Source: Salinicoccus sp. RF5
Lineage (GTDB): Bacteria > Bacillota > Bacilli > Staphylococcales > Salinicoccaceae
DNA length: 64,000 nt
Assembly: GCF_020786625.1 (NCBI RefSeq)
Contig: NZ_JAJGRC010000002.1
Coordinates: 186,001 to 250,000, forward strand
Reading direction: 5' to 3'
Shown: one piece after another, positions 17,710 through 28,883 of the stretch
How the letters are laid out: every line of letters starts with the position of its first letter
How positions within the stretch are numbered: the first letter of the stretch is position 1
Notes under the pieces: generated by a model
The model's database searches: none
What the model was told of the DNA's origin: nothing
The model's input: only the letters and a program-made list of their open reading frames with translations
Made by a program: the position numbers and the translations under genes

Positions 17710-18225
17710 GTGAAAATTGCAATTGGTTGCGATCATATCGTTACAGATACAAAGATGGAAGTTTCAGAGTTTTTAAAGTCATTAGGGCACGAAGTCGTTG
17801 ATTGTGGAACTTATGATTTTGCACGTACACACTATCCGATTTATGGAAAGAGGGTCGGTGAAGCGGTAACCAATGGTGAAGCCGATTTGGGTGTATGCAT
17901 ATGTGGAACAGGTGTTGGTATTAATAACGCTGTAAACAAAGTGCCTGGAGTGCGCTCTGCACTTGTTCGTGATATGACATCTGCGTTATACGCAAAAGAA
18001 GAGCTTGATGCGAATGTGATTGGTTTTGGAGGTAAAATTACTGGCGAGCTTCTCATGTGCGACATTATTGAAGCGTTCATTAATACAGAATATAACCCGA
18101 CCCAAGAGAATCAGAAACTCATTTCTAAAATTGAGCAAATGGAATCGAAGAACGTAGAGCAGGAGGAAGAAGGATTCTTCGATGAGTTTTTGGAGAAATG
18201 GAACAAAGGTGAGTACCATGACTAA
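17710..18225 (+). CDS. lacB: Galactose-6-phosphate isomerase subunit LacB
   Basis: 171 aa from GTG 17710 with AGGAGG at 17696-17701. Same fold as Lac[21 protein letters not shown], the CDH strand, and the catalytic-type loop [19 protein letters not shown] with the family Cys and GTG. The 171-aa length is that of staphylococcal LacB. Partner of LacA; lacC starts 12 nt later. Confidence 0.95.
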   Translation: MKIAIGCDHIVTDTKMEVSEFLKSLGHEVVDCGTYDFARTHYPIYGKRVGEAVTNGEADLGVCICGTGVGINNAVNKVPGVRSALVRDMTSALYAKEELDANVIGFGGKITGELLMCDIIEAFINTEYNPTQENQKLISKIEQMESKNVEQEEEGFFDEFLEKWNKGEYHD

Positions 18226-18237
18226 GGGTAGATTCCA

Positions 18238-19170
18238 ATGATTCTAACGATAACCATGAATCCCTCTGTGGATATATCATATCAGCTAGACTCATTTAAA
18301 TATGATTCAGCGAACAGGGTTTCAAATGTCAGCAAAACAGCCGGCGGAAAAGGGATAAATGTAACAAGGGTTTTATCACAGTTGGATAAGGATGTTACAG
18401 CAACTGGGCTGACAGGCGGCATTCTTGGAAGGTTTATTGAAGCCTCTTTGAAGGATAAGGGCATTAAGAATTCTTTCTACGAGGTAAGTGGAGCTACGCG
18501 GAATTGTATTGCTTTTCTGCATGAAGGTAATCAAACAGAAATACTTGAAAGTGGTCCTATAATAAATAGAGAAGAAATCGATGGCTTTATCACTCACCTT
18601 GAAACATTATTGCCGAAATGTGAGTTGGTATCCATATCAGGAAGTCTTCCTAAAGGTGTAGATTACACATTTTATTCCGAACTGATTGAAATATGTAGTG
18701 AGCACGAGAAGCGTGTGGTGACAGATTGTTCAGGAGAAGCCTTGCGGGAAGTTATTAAAGGTCGGCACAAGCCGATGCTGATTAAACCGAATCTAGAAGA
18801 GTTATCCGAATTGATAGGGTTGGAAGTGGCAATAGATAATGAATCATTAAAGAATGCAGTTTCAACAGAAATTTTCGATGGCATCGATTGGACTTTTGTA
18901 TCTCTTGGTGCTGATGGTGCTTTCGCAAGAAATGAAGGGAAATTCTATAGAGTAAAAATTCCGAAAATTCGAGTTATTAACCCGGTAGGTTCTGGGGATT
19001 CTACAGTAGCAGGAATTGCTTCAGCGATTGTTGAAAATAAGTCTGCTGAGGAGTTATTAAAACACTCGAATACTCTAGGAATGCTAAATGCACAGCAAAG
19101 TGTCACAGGTCATGTGGATTTAAGTAATTATGAAGAAATCTATAAAAAAATTGAAATCATTGAGGTGTAG
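18238..19170 (+). CDS. lacC: Tagatose-6-phosphate kinase LacC
   Basis: 310 aa, ATG 18238. It phosphorylates tagatose-6-phosphate to the 1,6-bisphosphate with ATP. PfkB-family motifs: [15 protein letters not shown] start, [16 protein letters not shown] sugar-binding loop, and the C-terminal [17 protein letters not shown] anion hole with catalytic Asp. lacD begins 3 nt after its stop. Confidence 0.95.
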   Translation: MILTITMNPSVDISYQLDSFKYDSANRVSNVSKTAGGKGINVTRVLSQLDKDVTATGLTGGILGRFIEASLKDKGIKNSFYEVSGATRNCIAFLHEGNQTEILESGPIINREEIDGFITHLETLLPKCELVSISGSLPKGVDYTFYSELIEICSEHEKRVVTDCSGEALREVIKGRHKPMLIKPNLEELSELIGLEVAIDNESLKNAVSTEIFDGIDWTFVSLGADGAFARNEGKFYRVKIPKIRVINPVGSGDSTVAGIASAIVENKSAEELLKHSNTLGMLNAQQSVTGHVDLSNYEEIYKKIEIIEV

Positions 19171-19172
19171 AT

Positions 19173-20153
19173 ATGATAGTATCCGATAAAAAGCTCGATT
19201 ATTTAAAGCAGGTTAGTGATGAAAATGGAATCATTTCAGCTTTGGCGTTTGACCAACGTGGCGCATTGAAACGCATGATGGCACAGCACCAGGATGATGA
19301 ACCGACAGTTGAAGAAATTGAACAGTTGAAAACAATTGTTTCTGAAGAATTGACACAGTATTCCTCATCTATCCTATTGGATCCTGAGTATGGGCTGCCA
19401 GCATCAAGGGTGCGAGACGGAGAGGCTGGATTATTATTAGCCTATGAAAAAACAGGATACGATGCAACTACAAAAGGGCGCCTCCCGGATTGCTTGGTTG
19501 AATGGTCGGTGCGACGCATCAGAGAAGAAGGGGCAGACGCGGTTAAATTCCTGTTGTATTATGATGTGGATGATGATGAAGAAATCAACATTCAGAAGGA
19601 AGCATACATTGAAAGGATAGGATCAGAGTGTGTGGCTGAAAATATTCCATTCTTCCTGGAAATTTTAACGTATGATGATAATATATCGGATAATAAAAGC
19701 AGGGAATTTGCTAAAGTAAAACCAAGAAAAGTCAATGAGGCTATGAAAGTCTTCTCTGAAGAAAGGTTCCATGTGGATGTTCTCAAGGTTGAAGTTCCAG
19801 TAAATATGAATTTTGTAGAAGGTTATTCAAATGAGGAGAGTGTCTACTCAAATGAAGAGGCGGCACAATATTTTAAAGACCAGGAAGCATCTACACACCT
19901 TCCATATATTTATCTGAGTGCAGGGGTTACAGCTGAAATGTTTCAAGAGACATTGAAGTTTGCACATGAATCAGGTTCTAAATTCAATGGTGTGTTATGT
20001 GGCAGGGCGACATGGGCCGGAGCGGTACCAGTTTATATTGAGGATGGTGAAGAAGCAGCGAGGGAATGGCTGCGAACAGAGGGCTACAACAATATCAATG
20101 AACTCAATAAAGTACTCCAGAAAACAGCGGTCTCTTATAAAGAGAAAATATAG
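19173..20153 (+). CDS. lacD: Tagatose 1,6-diphosphate aldolase LacD
   Basis: 326 aa, ATG 19173; GAGGTG at the end of lacC is its ribosome site. It cleaves tagatose-1,6-bisphosphate into dihydroxyacetone phosphate and glyceraldehyde-3-phosphate. Class I aldolase of the LacD type, with [24 protein letters not shown], the Schiff-base Lys region [25 protein letters not shown] and [14 protein letters not shown]. Confidence 0.95.
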   Translation: MIVSDKKLDYLKQVSDENGIISALAFDQRGALKRMMAQHQDDEPTVEEIEQLKTIVSEELTQYSSSILLDPEYGLPASRVRDGEAGLLLAYEKTGYDATTKGRLPDCLVEWSVRRIREEGADAVKFLLYYDVDDDEEINIQKEAYIERIGSECVAENIPFFLEILTYDDNISDNKSREFAKVKPRKVNEAMKVFSEERFHVDVLKVEVPVNMNFVEGYSNEESVYSNEEAAQYFKDQEASTHLPYIYLSAGVTAEMFQETLKFAHESGSKFNGVLCGRATWAGAVPVYIEDGEEAAREWLRTEGYNNINELNKVLQKTAVSYKEKI

Positions 20154-20173
20154 AATATGAGGAGGATATACGT

Positions 20174-20488
20174 ATGAATAGAGAAGAGGTAACAATGCTG
20201 GGTTTTGAAATTGTTGCATTCGCAGGTGATGCGAGATCCAAATTATTAGAATCGTTAAATAGTGCAAAACAAGGGGATTTTGATAAAGCGGAACAACTCA
20301 TTAAAGAAGCTGACGAATGTATTGTAGAAGCACATAATGCTCAAACATCATTGCTTACGAAAGAAGCAAGTGGGGATGACATCGCATATAGCGTCACAAT
20401 GATGCATGGTCAAGACCACTTGATGACTACGCTCTTACTTAAAGACATGATGAAGCATATGATCGAATTATATAAAAGGGGGAATTAA
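20174..20488 (+). CDS. lacF: PTS lactose transporter subunit IIA
   Basis: 104 aa, ATG 20174, with GAGGAGG at 20159-20165. It carries phosphate from HPr to the IIB domain of LacE. The three-helix IIA-Lac fold is recognisable and the phosphorylated His78 is in [12 protein letters not shown], the same number as in S. aureus LacF. Its stop overlaps the lacE start by one base. Confidence 0.95.
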   Translation: MNREEVTMLGFEIVAFAGDARSKLLESLNSAKQGDFDKAEQLIKEADECIVEAHNAQTSLLTKEASGDDIAYSVTMMHGQDHLMTTLLLKDMMKHMIELYKRGN

Positions 20489-22227
20489 TGCTTATGCAAG
20501 CATTAATCGCACAAATTGAAAAAGCGAAACCCGCCTTTGAAAAAATGTCGCGCAATATTTATCTGCGGGCAATTCGGGATGGGTTTATTGCAGCAATGCC
20601 AGTTATCCTGTTTTCGAGTATATTCTTGCTGATTGCATATGTGCCGAATGTGTTTGGTTTTGCTTGGGACAGTACGATAGAAGAAATTATCATGAAACCA
20701 TACCATTATACAATGGGCATTGTAGGACTGCTTGTTGCAGCAACAACAGCAAAGTCCTTAACAGATGCGTATAACAGAAGAATGGAAAGTACAAACCAGA
20801 TCAACTTCATATCAACAATGTTGGCGGCGATTTGTGGATTTTTATTCCTTGCTGCGGACTCAGTTGAAGTTGGTGGATTCTCCAATGCGTTTTTAGGAAC
20901 GAGAGGTTTGCTGACTGCATTTTTGTCAGCATTCGTGACGGTGATTATATATAGTTTCTTTGTGAAAAGAGATATCACCATTAAGATGCCGGAAGAAGTA
21001 CCTCCTAACATTGCACAAGTGTTCAAAGACATCATTCCATTTATGTTTGTCATATTAGTAATCTATGGTTTGGACCTTTTGGTAAGAGCAATTAATGGTA
21101 CAAATGTTGCGCAAGCAATCCTAGAATTATTTGAACCATTATTTACAGCGGCAGATGGATATATTGGTCTTACTATCATCTTGGGGGCAATCGCATTATT
21201 CTGGTTTATTGGTATTCATGGTCCATCAATTGTAGAACCTGCAATTGCGGCGATCACCTACGCAAACGTGGAATTGAACTACCAGTTGCTGCAATCAGGT
21301 GAACACGCAGACAAAATCTTAACACCGGGGACCCAAATGTTCATCGCAACAATGGGCGGAACAGGCGCAACACTTGTTGTACCATTTATGTTCATGTGGC
21401 TGGCCAAGTCGAAACGAAACAAAGCAATTGGTCGAGCATCTGTCATACCAACTTCTTTCGGCGTTAACGAACCAATCCTGTTCGGTGCACCGTTAGTGTT
21501 GAATCCAGTGTTCTTCGTACCATTTATTATGGCGCCGATTGTCAATGTATGGCTGTTCAAGTTTTTCGTTGATGTCATCGGAATGAACAGTTTCAGTGTG
21601 GTACTTCCATGGACTACTCCAGGACCGATTGGAATTATCTTAGGTACCGGTCTTGGATTATGGTCGGTTGTTCTTGCAATAACACTGATTGTAGTAAGCG
21701 TATTCATCTATTATCCCTTCTTCAAAGTATACGACAAGCAAATACTGGAGGAAGAATTGGCAGGTATCGATAATTCAAATGAACTGCACGACAAAGTGAA
21801 GGAAAACTTTGACACAAGCAAGGCGGACAGCATCCTTGCTTCATCGAAGACGGAAGCAGCTGCAGATGAATCCAAAGAGGTTAAAAGCAGTAAAGAAAAA
21901 GAGGCGTCTGAGGACACAAATGTATTAGTATTATGTGCCGGTGGTGGTACAAGTGGTCTACTGGCGAATGCATTAAACAAAGCCGCTACAGAAGAGAATG
22001 AATCAGTGAAAGCGGCTGCAGGCAGTTATGGGGCACATATGGATATTATGAAAGACTACCAGCTCGTAATATTGGCCCCGCAAGTAGCCTCAAACTATGA
22101 AGATATTAAGCAAGATACAGATCGTTTAGGCGTGAGATTGGCAAAAACACAAGGTGCTGAATACATTAAGCTTACACGTGATGGCAAAAGTGCTTTGGCC
22201 TTTGTTGAAAATCAATTCGCCAACTAG
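20488..22227 (+). CDS. lacE: PTS lactose transporter subunit IICB
   Basis: 579 aa, starting at ATG 20488 in a TAATG overlap with lacF. The IIC membrane domain occupies about residues 1-410 with several helices and the [19 protein letters not shown] and [16 protein letters not shown] substrate-binding motifs. A charged linker (about 420-475) leads to the IIB domain, where Cys483 in [12 protein letters not shown] takes phosphate from LacF. Brings lactose in as lactose-6-phosphate. Confidence 0.96.
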   Translation: MLMQALIAQIEKAKPAFEKMSRNIYLRAIRDGFIAAMPVILFSSIFLLIAYVPNVFGFAWDSTIEEIIMKPYHYTMGIVGLLVAATTAKSLTDAYNRRMESTNQINFISTMLAAICGFLFLAADSVEVGGFSNAFLGTRGLLTAFLSAFVTVIIYSFFVKRDITIKMPEEVPPNIAQVFKDIIPFMFVILVIYGLDLLVRAINGTNVAQAILELFEPLFTAADGYIGLTIILGAIALFWFIGIHGPSIVEPAIAAITYANVELNYQLLQSGEHADKILTPGTQMFIATMGGTGATLVVPFMFMWLAKSKRNKAIGRASVIPTSFGVNEPILFGAPLVLNPVFFVPFIMAPIVNVWLFKFFVDVIGMNSFSVVLPWTTPGPIGIILGTGLGLWSVVLAITLIVVSVFIYYPFFKVYDKQILEEELAGIDNSNELHDKVKENFDTSKADSILASSKTEAAADESKEVKSSKEKEASEDTNVLVLCAGGGTSGLLANALNKAATEENESVKAAAGSYGAHMDIMKDYQLVILAPQVASNYEDIKQDTDRLGVRLAKTQGAEYIKLTRDGKSALAFVENQFAN

Positions 22228-23649
<1,422 letters not shown>

Positions 23650-23660
23650 TAACTATAAAG

Positions 23661-23697
23661 TGAAGGTGATGCAAAAGGCATTGCCTTCGTTTTTTAT
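23661..23697 (+). terminator. lac operon terminator
   Basis: GAAGGTGATGC (23662-23672) pairs with GCATTGCCTTC (23678-23688) through two G-U pairs, followed by GTTTTTTA. Confidence 0.8.
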
Positions 23698-23796
23698 TGT
23701 AGTTGTCTATGCTTGGTATATCCGAAATTATGAGGGGGCCAAAGCACAAGCCATCTGTTATAATCGGTAGGGAAATCAATGGGAAAGAGGGATACG

Positions 23797-24957
23797 ATGC
23801 CACAGGCGAACAGAAAAATGAAGGATATCGAGGTCCCGGGCACACGGCAGTTTGCCAACCGGGTGGAGGAGTTCCCGGATGCGGTGGATCTGACGCTCGG
23901 ACAGCCGGACTTCGAGACGCCGCAGCCGATTAAGGATGCAGCAATCGAGGCGATCAATACGAAATCGATGAAGTACTCACATAATACGGGGCTCTTCGAA
24001 CTCCGGGAGACGATCAGCCAGTACTACCGCGAGGTCCATGGTGCGGAATATGATCCGGACGGCGAGGTGCTCGTCACGGTCGGTGGGAGTGAGGGGATCG
24101 ACGGGATCCTGCGTGCCATCCTCGACCCGGGTGATGAAGTGCTCATTCCCGCCCCGACTTATCTCGGCTACGAGCCGATCATCGAACTGTGCGGGGCCGT
24201 GACGAAGTTCGTCGACATGACCCCGACGGGCCACATTGCGACACCGGAACTGATCGAGTCGAATATTACAGATAAGACGAAGGCCGTACTGCTCAACTAT
24301 CCGACGAACCCGACCGGCGTCACCTATACGAAGCCGCAGATGGATGCGCTTGTCGAAGTGTTCAGGAAGCATGACATCTTCGTCATTACCGATGAGATCT
24401 ATGCGGAGAATACGCTTGAAGGGGAGCATATCAGCCTTGCAAGCTATACGGACATCAAGGAGCAGGTGCTCGTCGTCAACGGCCTCAGCAAGTCGCATGC
24501 CATGACCGGATGGCGCATCGGATATGTCGTCGGCCACAGGACCATCATGGAGGACGTCACGGCCGTGCATCTCTACAACACCATCTGTGCCGCACTTCCG
24601 AGCCAATATGCAGCAATCGAGGCGCTGAAGAATCATCGTCATGTGCCGAAGGAGATGAATGAAGCCTACATCGAGCGGCGCGACTACATCTATAAGCGTC
24701 TCCTCGACATGGGGCTCGAAGTGTCGAAGCCGACGGGGGCGTTCTACATCTTTCCGTCGATCAGGAAGTACGACACCGATTCGTTCCGGTTCGCGACCAA
24801 CCTGCTTGAGGCGACGCAGCTCGCCGTCGTACCGGGCCGCTCGTTCTCGGAATATGGTGAGGGGCACATCCGTCTGTCATTCGCCTGCAGCATGGCGGAA
24901 CTCAAGGAAGCGGCCGACAGGCTCAAGCGCTACATCGACACATTGGAAGAGAAATGA
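23797..24957 (+). CDS. Class I PLP-dependent aminotransferase, PatA-like
   Basis: 386 aa from ATG 23797, which has AGAGGG 6 nt upstream; ATG 23779 is also in frame (392 aa). Fold-type I transaminase: DLTLGQPDFETPQPI, the PLP-phosphate loop VTVGGSEGIDG, NYPTNPTGVTYT, TDEIYAENTLEG and the Schiff-base Lys in VNGLSKSHAMTGWRIGY, then an Arg for the substrate carboxylate near the end. The sequence resembles Bacillus PatA, an N-acetyl-diaminopimelate aminotransferase, but specificity in this group is hard to call. Monocistronic; return to G+C-rich codon use after the lac operon. Confidence 0.85.
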   Translation: MPQANRKMKDIEVPGTRQFANRVEEFPDAVDLTLGQPDFETPQPIKDAAIEAINTKSMKYSHNTGLFELRETISQYYREVHGAEYDPDGEVLVTVGGSEGIDGILRAILDPGDEVLIPAPTYLGYEPIIELCGAVTKFVDMTPTGHIATPELIESNITDKTKAVLLNYPTNPTGVTYTKPQMDALVEVFRKHDIFVITDEIYAENTLEGEHISLASYTDIKEQVLVVNGLSKSHAMTGWRIGYVVGHRTIMEDVTAVHLYNTICAALPSQYAAIEALKNHRHVPKEMNEAYIERRDYIYKRLLDMGLEVSKPTGAFYIFPSIRKYDTDSFRFATNLLEATQLAVVPGRSFSEYGEGHIRLSFACSMAELKEAADRLKRYIDTLEEK

Positions 24958-24961
24958 AGAA

Positions 24962-24996
24962 TCGCCTTGCGGGCTTATCCGCAAGGCGAATTTTTC
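24962..24996. terminator. Terminator between patA-like and MFS genes
   Basis: TCGCCTTGCGG (24962-24972) pairs with CCGCAAGGCGA (24979-24989), followed by ATTTTT on the plus strand. It sits between convergent genes. Confidence 0.8.
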
Positions 24997-24997
24997 G

Positions 24998-26377
24998 TCA
25001 GTACCTTGTCTCCTTCAACCTGAGCGTCAATATGAATCCAAGCACCGCAAGCCCGGCCATGACGATCAAGGCATAGGATGTGCCCCAATAGGTGCTCACG
25101 GCATACGGCGCCTCCATCACGGCGACGGTGATGCTGATGATGGATGTCAGTATGATGATGCCGAAGGCCATGGCGAACTGGCGCACGGTGTTGACGATGG
25201 CGGAGCCATGGGGGATGTCCGCCTTGCCGAGCTCAGACATGCTGACGGTGACGAGCGGCATGAGTGTCAGTCCGAAGCCGGTCATGAACAGGCAGAAGTA
25301 CACCATGATCCAGTAGGGCGAATCATCCATGCCGACGGTGTTGATCAGTCCGAGTGACAGGGCGGTGCAGGCGAACCCGATCGTGGCGATTCGCTTGCCG
25401 CCGTACCGGTCATACAGGTTGCCGGAAACGAATGTGATGACGGACAGGATGATCGTCCCCGGTACGAGCAGGAAGCCGGACAGGAAGGCACTCGTACCGA
25501 GTGCGTCCTGTGCGAACATCGGCAGGATCGTCTCTGTCGAGAGCAGCAGCATCATATTGATGAAGATCAGTATGATGGCGAGTGTGAACGTCCTGTTGCG
25601 GAACAGATCCAAGTTCAATACCGGCGTCGGGATGCTGAACTGGCGGCTGATGAAGAACAGCACACTCACGATTCCGACCGCCATCGGCAGTATCGACCAC
25701 AGGCTCAGGAAGCCATACACGCTGATGTTGCTGAGTCCCAGTATGAAGAGGGCGAAGCCCGATGCGGACAGGACTACCGAGCGGAGATCGAGCGTCGTCC
25801 GGTTCTGTTCAAGCACGTTCTTCATCAGGAAGAGCGCCATGACGAAGGTGATCAGGATGAACGGCAGGATCACCCAGTGGAGCGACCGCCAATCGAGATA
25901 GTCGATGATGATGCCCGATATCGACGGGGCGGAAGCGGGCGCGATGTTCGTCACCGCACCGAGCAACCCCATGGCGAACCCCCGCCTGTGGTAGGGGAAG
26001 ACGATGAGCAGTATCGTCTGGATCAAGGGCAGGATGATCCCCGCACCGATCGCCTGGATCATGCGTGAAAGGAGCAATATACCGAAGTTCGGCGACCAGC
26101 CGCCGATCGCCGTACCGATGAGCAGGCAGGTGAGCGAGAAGATGACGAGTGTGCGGGCGGAATAGGTAGTCGACAGGTACCCCGACATCGGGATGAATAT
26201 CAGTGTGACGAGGATGAAGGCGTTCGTCAGCCACTGGACCTGTGTGGCATTGATGTCGAACTCCGCCATGATTGTCGGGAATGCCGTGATCAGCAGGAAT
26301 TGGTTGAAGGTCAATAAAAAAGCTGCGGCGATGATCACCACAACGACACCCTTGCTCTCTATTCTGTCTTCCGCCAT
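24998..26377 (-). CDS. MFS transporter, DHA2 (drug:H+) type
   Basis: 459 aa, minus strand, ATG 26377 with GGAGGGATCGGT upstream. About 14 hydrophobic segments. DHA2 motifs: NQFLLITAFPTIMAEFDI (TM1), VQWLTNAFILVTLIFIPMSGYLS (motif A region), SRMIQAIGAGIILPLIQT and the TM5 motif C-like GLLGAVTNIAPASAPSISGII. Related Gram-positive carriers export drugs, dyes or lipids; the substrate cannot be read from sequence. No TetR or MarR regulator is adjacent. Confidence 0.85.
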   Translation of the reverse strand: MAEDRIESKGVVVVIIAAAFLLTFNQFLLITAFPTIMAEFDINATQVQWLTNAFILVTLIFIPMSGYLSTTYSARTLVIFSLTCLLIGTAIGGWSPNFGILLLSRMIQAIGAGIILPLIQTILLIVFPYHRRGFAMGLLGAVTNIAPASAPSISGIIIDYLDWRSLHWVILPFILITFVMALFLMKNVLEQNRTTLDLRSVVLSASGFALFILGLSNISVYGFLSLWSILPMAVGIVSVLFFISRQFSIPTPVLNLDLFRNRTFTLAIILIFINMMLLLSTETILPMFAQDALGTSAFLSGFLLVPGTIILSVITFVSGNLYDRYGGKRIATIGFACTALSLGLINTVGMDDSPYWIMVYFCLFMTGFGLTLMPLVTVSMSELGKADIPHGSAIVNTVRQFAMAFGIIILTSIISITVAVMEAPYAVSTYWGTSYALIVMAGLAVLGFILTLRLKETRY

Positions 26378-26455
26378 ACCGATCCCTCCAATCGTTCATT
26401 TATATTCATTGTTGCATAATCCCATTCCCCGGTCAAAGCGGCGCGGCATGAATAA

Positions 26456-26487
26456 AGCCCTGCCTCGGGAGTCCGGAGCAGGGCATC
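26456..26487 (-). terminator. Terminator after the MalY/PatB-like gene
   Basis: On the minus strand GCCCTGCTCCGG pairs with GAGGCAGGGC and is followed by TTTATT. It lies 5 nt after the stop of the gene. Confidence 0.65.
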
Positions 26488-26491
26488 AGTT

Positions 26492-27685
26492 CTATTTCAT
26501 CTTCTTGTATTCCTCGACCATGCGATCCACAGCCTCTTTGACGAACTTCGGATGTGTCGCAAGGTTCAGGCGGATGTAGCCTTCATAGCCTTCCCCGAAC
26601 CACTCGCCATAGTCGACGGCGAGCTTGCACTTCTCCTGGACGAATTCCTTCGTACCTTCAGGGGCGAGGAAGCCGCGCAGGTCGATCATCGGCAGGTATG
26701 TGCCTTCGAGTTTCATCACTTTCGCTTCCGGTATATGCACACCGAGTGTCTCCCTTACGTAGGCGTAGTTCGACAGGATGACGTTCTTCAGCCCATCGAG
26801 CCATTCGCCACCGCCCTCGTAGGCGGCTTGTGTGGCAAGGTGGCCGAGGATGTTCTTCTCGCTCTTGATGTGCTGGCCGGCATAGTCGTCGAACTGCTGG
26901 CGCAGTGCGTCGTTCTCGATGACTATGTTGGCATGGAGCAGGCCGGGCAGGTTGAATGATTTGGAAGCGGCGTTCACGAGCACAATGCGGTCGGTGTACT
27001 TGCCGTCTGCCACAAGCGGTGCCGGTGTATGCTTGTGTTCCCCATAGGCGAAGTCCTGGTGGATCTCGTCCGCAATGACGAGGACGTCATGCTTCTCGCA
27101 GATTGCGAGCATGCGCTCGAGTTCCGATTCCGTCCATACACGGCCGGCCGGATTGTGCGGCGAGCACAGGATGAAGAGCTTCACATCATTTTCCTCAATC
27201 TTCTGTTCGAACAGGTCGAAGTCGAGTTCGAAGCGGCCGTCATTCTCATTCATATCCGCCGTCACGAGTGTGCGGTCGAGGTCACGGATGACGTTGAAGA
27301 ACGGGTAGTAGACGGGCGGTGTGATGATGACCGCATCCCCTTCCTCCGTGTAGCAGTTCATGAACCAGTAGAGTGCCGATACGACGCCTGTCGCCGGACG
27401 GCACCATTCCTTCTCGACCTTGTAGCCGAAGTTGTCCTCCATCCATTTGGAGTATGTGTTGTAGTACTCGTCCGGGATGAATGAATAGCCGTATGCACCG
27501 TGCTGCACACGCTCGGTGAGTGCGTTGATCACGCTGTCCGGCGCCTTGAATTCCATGTCCGCGACCCAGATCGGCAGCAGGTCCGGATCTCCGAACCGCT
27601 CCTCGAGAAGATCCCACTTCGTGGAGTTCGTATTCTTGCGCTCCACATAATATGTATCGACAAAATCCTTTATATCCAAAATCAT
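26492..27685 (-). CDS. MalY/PatB family PLP-dependent aminotransferase or C-S lyase
   Basis: 397 aa, minus strand, ATG 27685 with AAAGGGAG upstream. It has the MalY/PatB features LPIWVADMEFKAPDSVINAL, GAYGYSFIPDEYYNTYSKWM, ITPPVYYPFF, LCSPHNPAGRVWT, ADEIHQDFAYG and the Lys motif NAASKSFNLPGLLHAN. Members are cystathionine beta-lyases making homocysteine and pyruvate, often with aminotransferase side activity; PatB of B. subtilis is a C-S lyase. Divergent from the ornithine-cyclodeaminase-like gene. Confidence 0.85.
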   Translation of the reverse strand: MILDIKDFVDTYYVERKNTNSTKWDLLEERFGDPDLLPIWVADMEFKAPDSVINALTERVQHGAYGYSFIPDEYYNTYSKWMEDNFGYKVEKEWCRPATGVVSALYWFMNCYTEEGDAVIITPPVYYPFFNVIRDLDRTLVTADMNENDGRFELDFDLFEQKIEENDVKLFILCSPHNPAGRVWTESELERMLAICEKHDVLVIADEIHQDFAYGEHKHTPAPLVADGKYTDRIVLVNAASKSFNLPGLLHANIVIENDALRQQFDDYAGQHIKSEKNILGHLATQAAYEGGGEWLDGLKNVILSNYAYVRETLGVHIPEAKVMKLEGTYLPMIDLRGFLAPEGTKEFVQEKCKLAVDYGEWFGEGYEGYIRLNLATHPKFVKEAVDRMVEEYKKMK

Positions 27686-27836
27686 CGCTCCCTTTCATAT
27701 GTAATCATAAAGGTATTATATCAGTCATGGACGAAATAAAAAGCATCGGGAGCGCATTTGACGCAATATTCTGGAGGTTATATCATTGGGAGGAGTGATA
27801 CGCCAAAAAGGCGAATGAGAAGCGGAGGAAAATTCC

Positions 27837-28781
27837 ATGATTACACTGACCGATGAACAGATTGAAAAAGAGTACCACATGCACCACGCGATAGCGGACG
27901 TCAAAAATGTCCTGCAGGATCTGAAGGATGATGCGATCATCCAGGCGCCCCGCACCGTCCTTCCGGTGGATGACAACAGCTCGATGCTGTACATGCCATG
28001 CATCAGCACGGCGTCGAAGATCTCCATCATCAAGACCGTCTCCATCTTCCCGGTGAATAAAGACCTCCCGACGACGCAGGGGAACCTGCTCGTCACCGAT
28101 CTGACGAAGGGGGAGCATAAGGCGACGATGGATGCGTCATACCTCACACGCCTCCGTACCGGTGCCATGACCGCCATCGCGACGGAAAGGCTGGCACGTA
28201 AGGATGCCAAGACGCTCGGTGCCATCGGTACGGGCAACATGGCCTTCGAGCAGGTGCTCGGTGTCGTTGAAGTGCGGGATATCGAAAGGATCGTGCTCTA
28301 CAACCGTACGAAGGAGAAGGCCCAAAAATTCAAGGAAAGGCTCGAGGCATTCGGCATCAAGGCCGACATCGATGTCGTGGATAATGCATCAGACGTCGTC
28401 ACACAGAGCGACATCCTCAACTGTGCCACCCAGTCCACAGAGCCGGTATTCGACGGCAATGATCTCAAGCCCGGCACACACATCAACGGCGTCGGTTCAT
28501 TCAAGCCCGTAATGAAGGAAATGGACGAAACGACAATCAAAAGAGCAAACCAGATCTATGCCGACGACCTCGAATCCGTCAAGGAGGAAGCTGGTGAGCT
28601 GATCCATGCGGTGGATGGCGGCATCATCAGCTGGGACGACATCAAAGGCGAACTCGTCGATATCTTCGAGCAGGACTATCTCAGGCAGGATGATGAGGAG
28701 ATCACCCTCTACAAATGTGTGGGGGCGGGATATTTCGACTTGGCTGTTGCCGGCGGCGTCATGAAGATGTTTGCGGAGTAG
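27837..28781 (+). CDS. Ornithine cyclodeaminase/mu-crystallin family protein
   Basis: 314 aa, ATG 27837 with GCGGAGG upstream. Family motifs: APRTVLPVDDNSSMLYMPC, the IKTVSIFP strand, a Rossmann fold at LGAIGTGNMAFEQVLGV and GVGSFKPVMKEMD. Enzymes of this family are NAD(P)-dependent ornithine cyclodeaminases, alanine dehydrogenases or imine reductases. The dinucleotide loop reads GTGNMA instead of the common GxGxQA. Substrate unknown. Last core gene before the defence island. Confidence 0.85.
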   Translation: MITLTDEQIEKEYHMHHAIADVKNVLQDLKDDAIIQAPRTVLPVDDNSSMLYMPCISTASKISIIKTVSIFPVNKDLPTTQGNLLVTDLTKGEHKATMDASYLTRLRTGAMTAIATERLARKDAKTLGAIGTGNMAFEQVLGVVEVRDIERIVLYNRTKEKAQKFKERLEAFGIKADIDVVDNASDVVTQSDILNCATQSTEPVFDGNDLKPGTHINGVGSFKPVMKEMDETTIKRANQIYADDLESVKEEAGELIHAVDGGIISWDDIKGELVDIFEQDYLRQDDEEITLYKCVGAGYFDLAVAGGVMKMFAE

Positions 28782-28788
28782 ATACAGA

Positions 28789-28820
28789 CACGAAACCTAC
28801 TTAGTGGTTTCGTGTTTTTT
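28789..28820 (+). terminator. Terminator after the ornithine-cyclodeaminase-like gene
   Basis: CACGAAACC (28789-28797) pairs with GGTTTCGTG (28806-28814), followed by six T. Confidence 0.85.
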
Positions 28821-28883
28821 AGTCTAAGGGGTGTACATACAATTATGTTAGAATATTCTTAACTTTATATACGAGGTGACAGC

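Noticed and set aside
23977-24867. 296-codon minus-strand frame over the PatA-like gene
   Set aside because: Shadow of a complete aminotransferase; no start signal.
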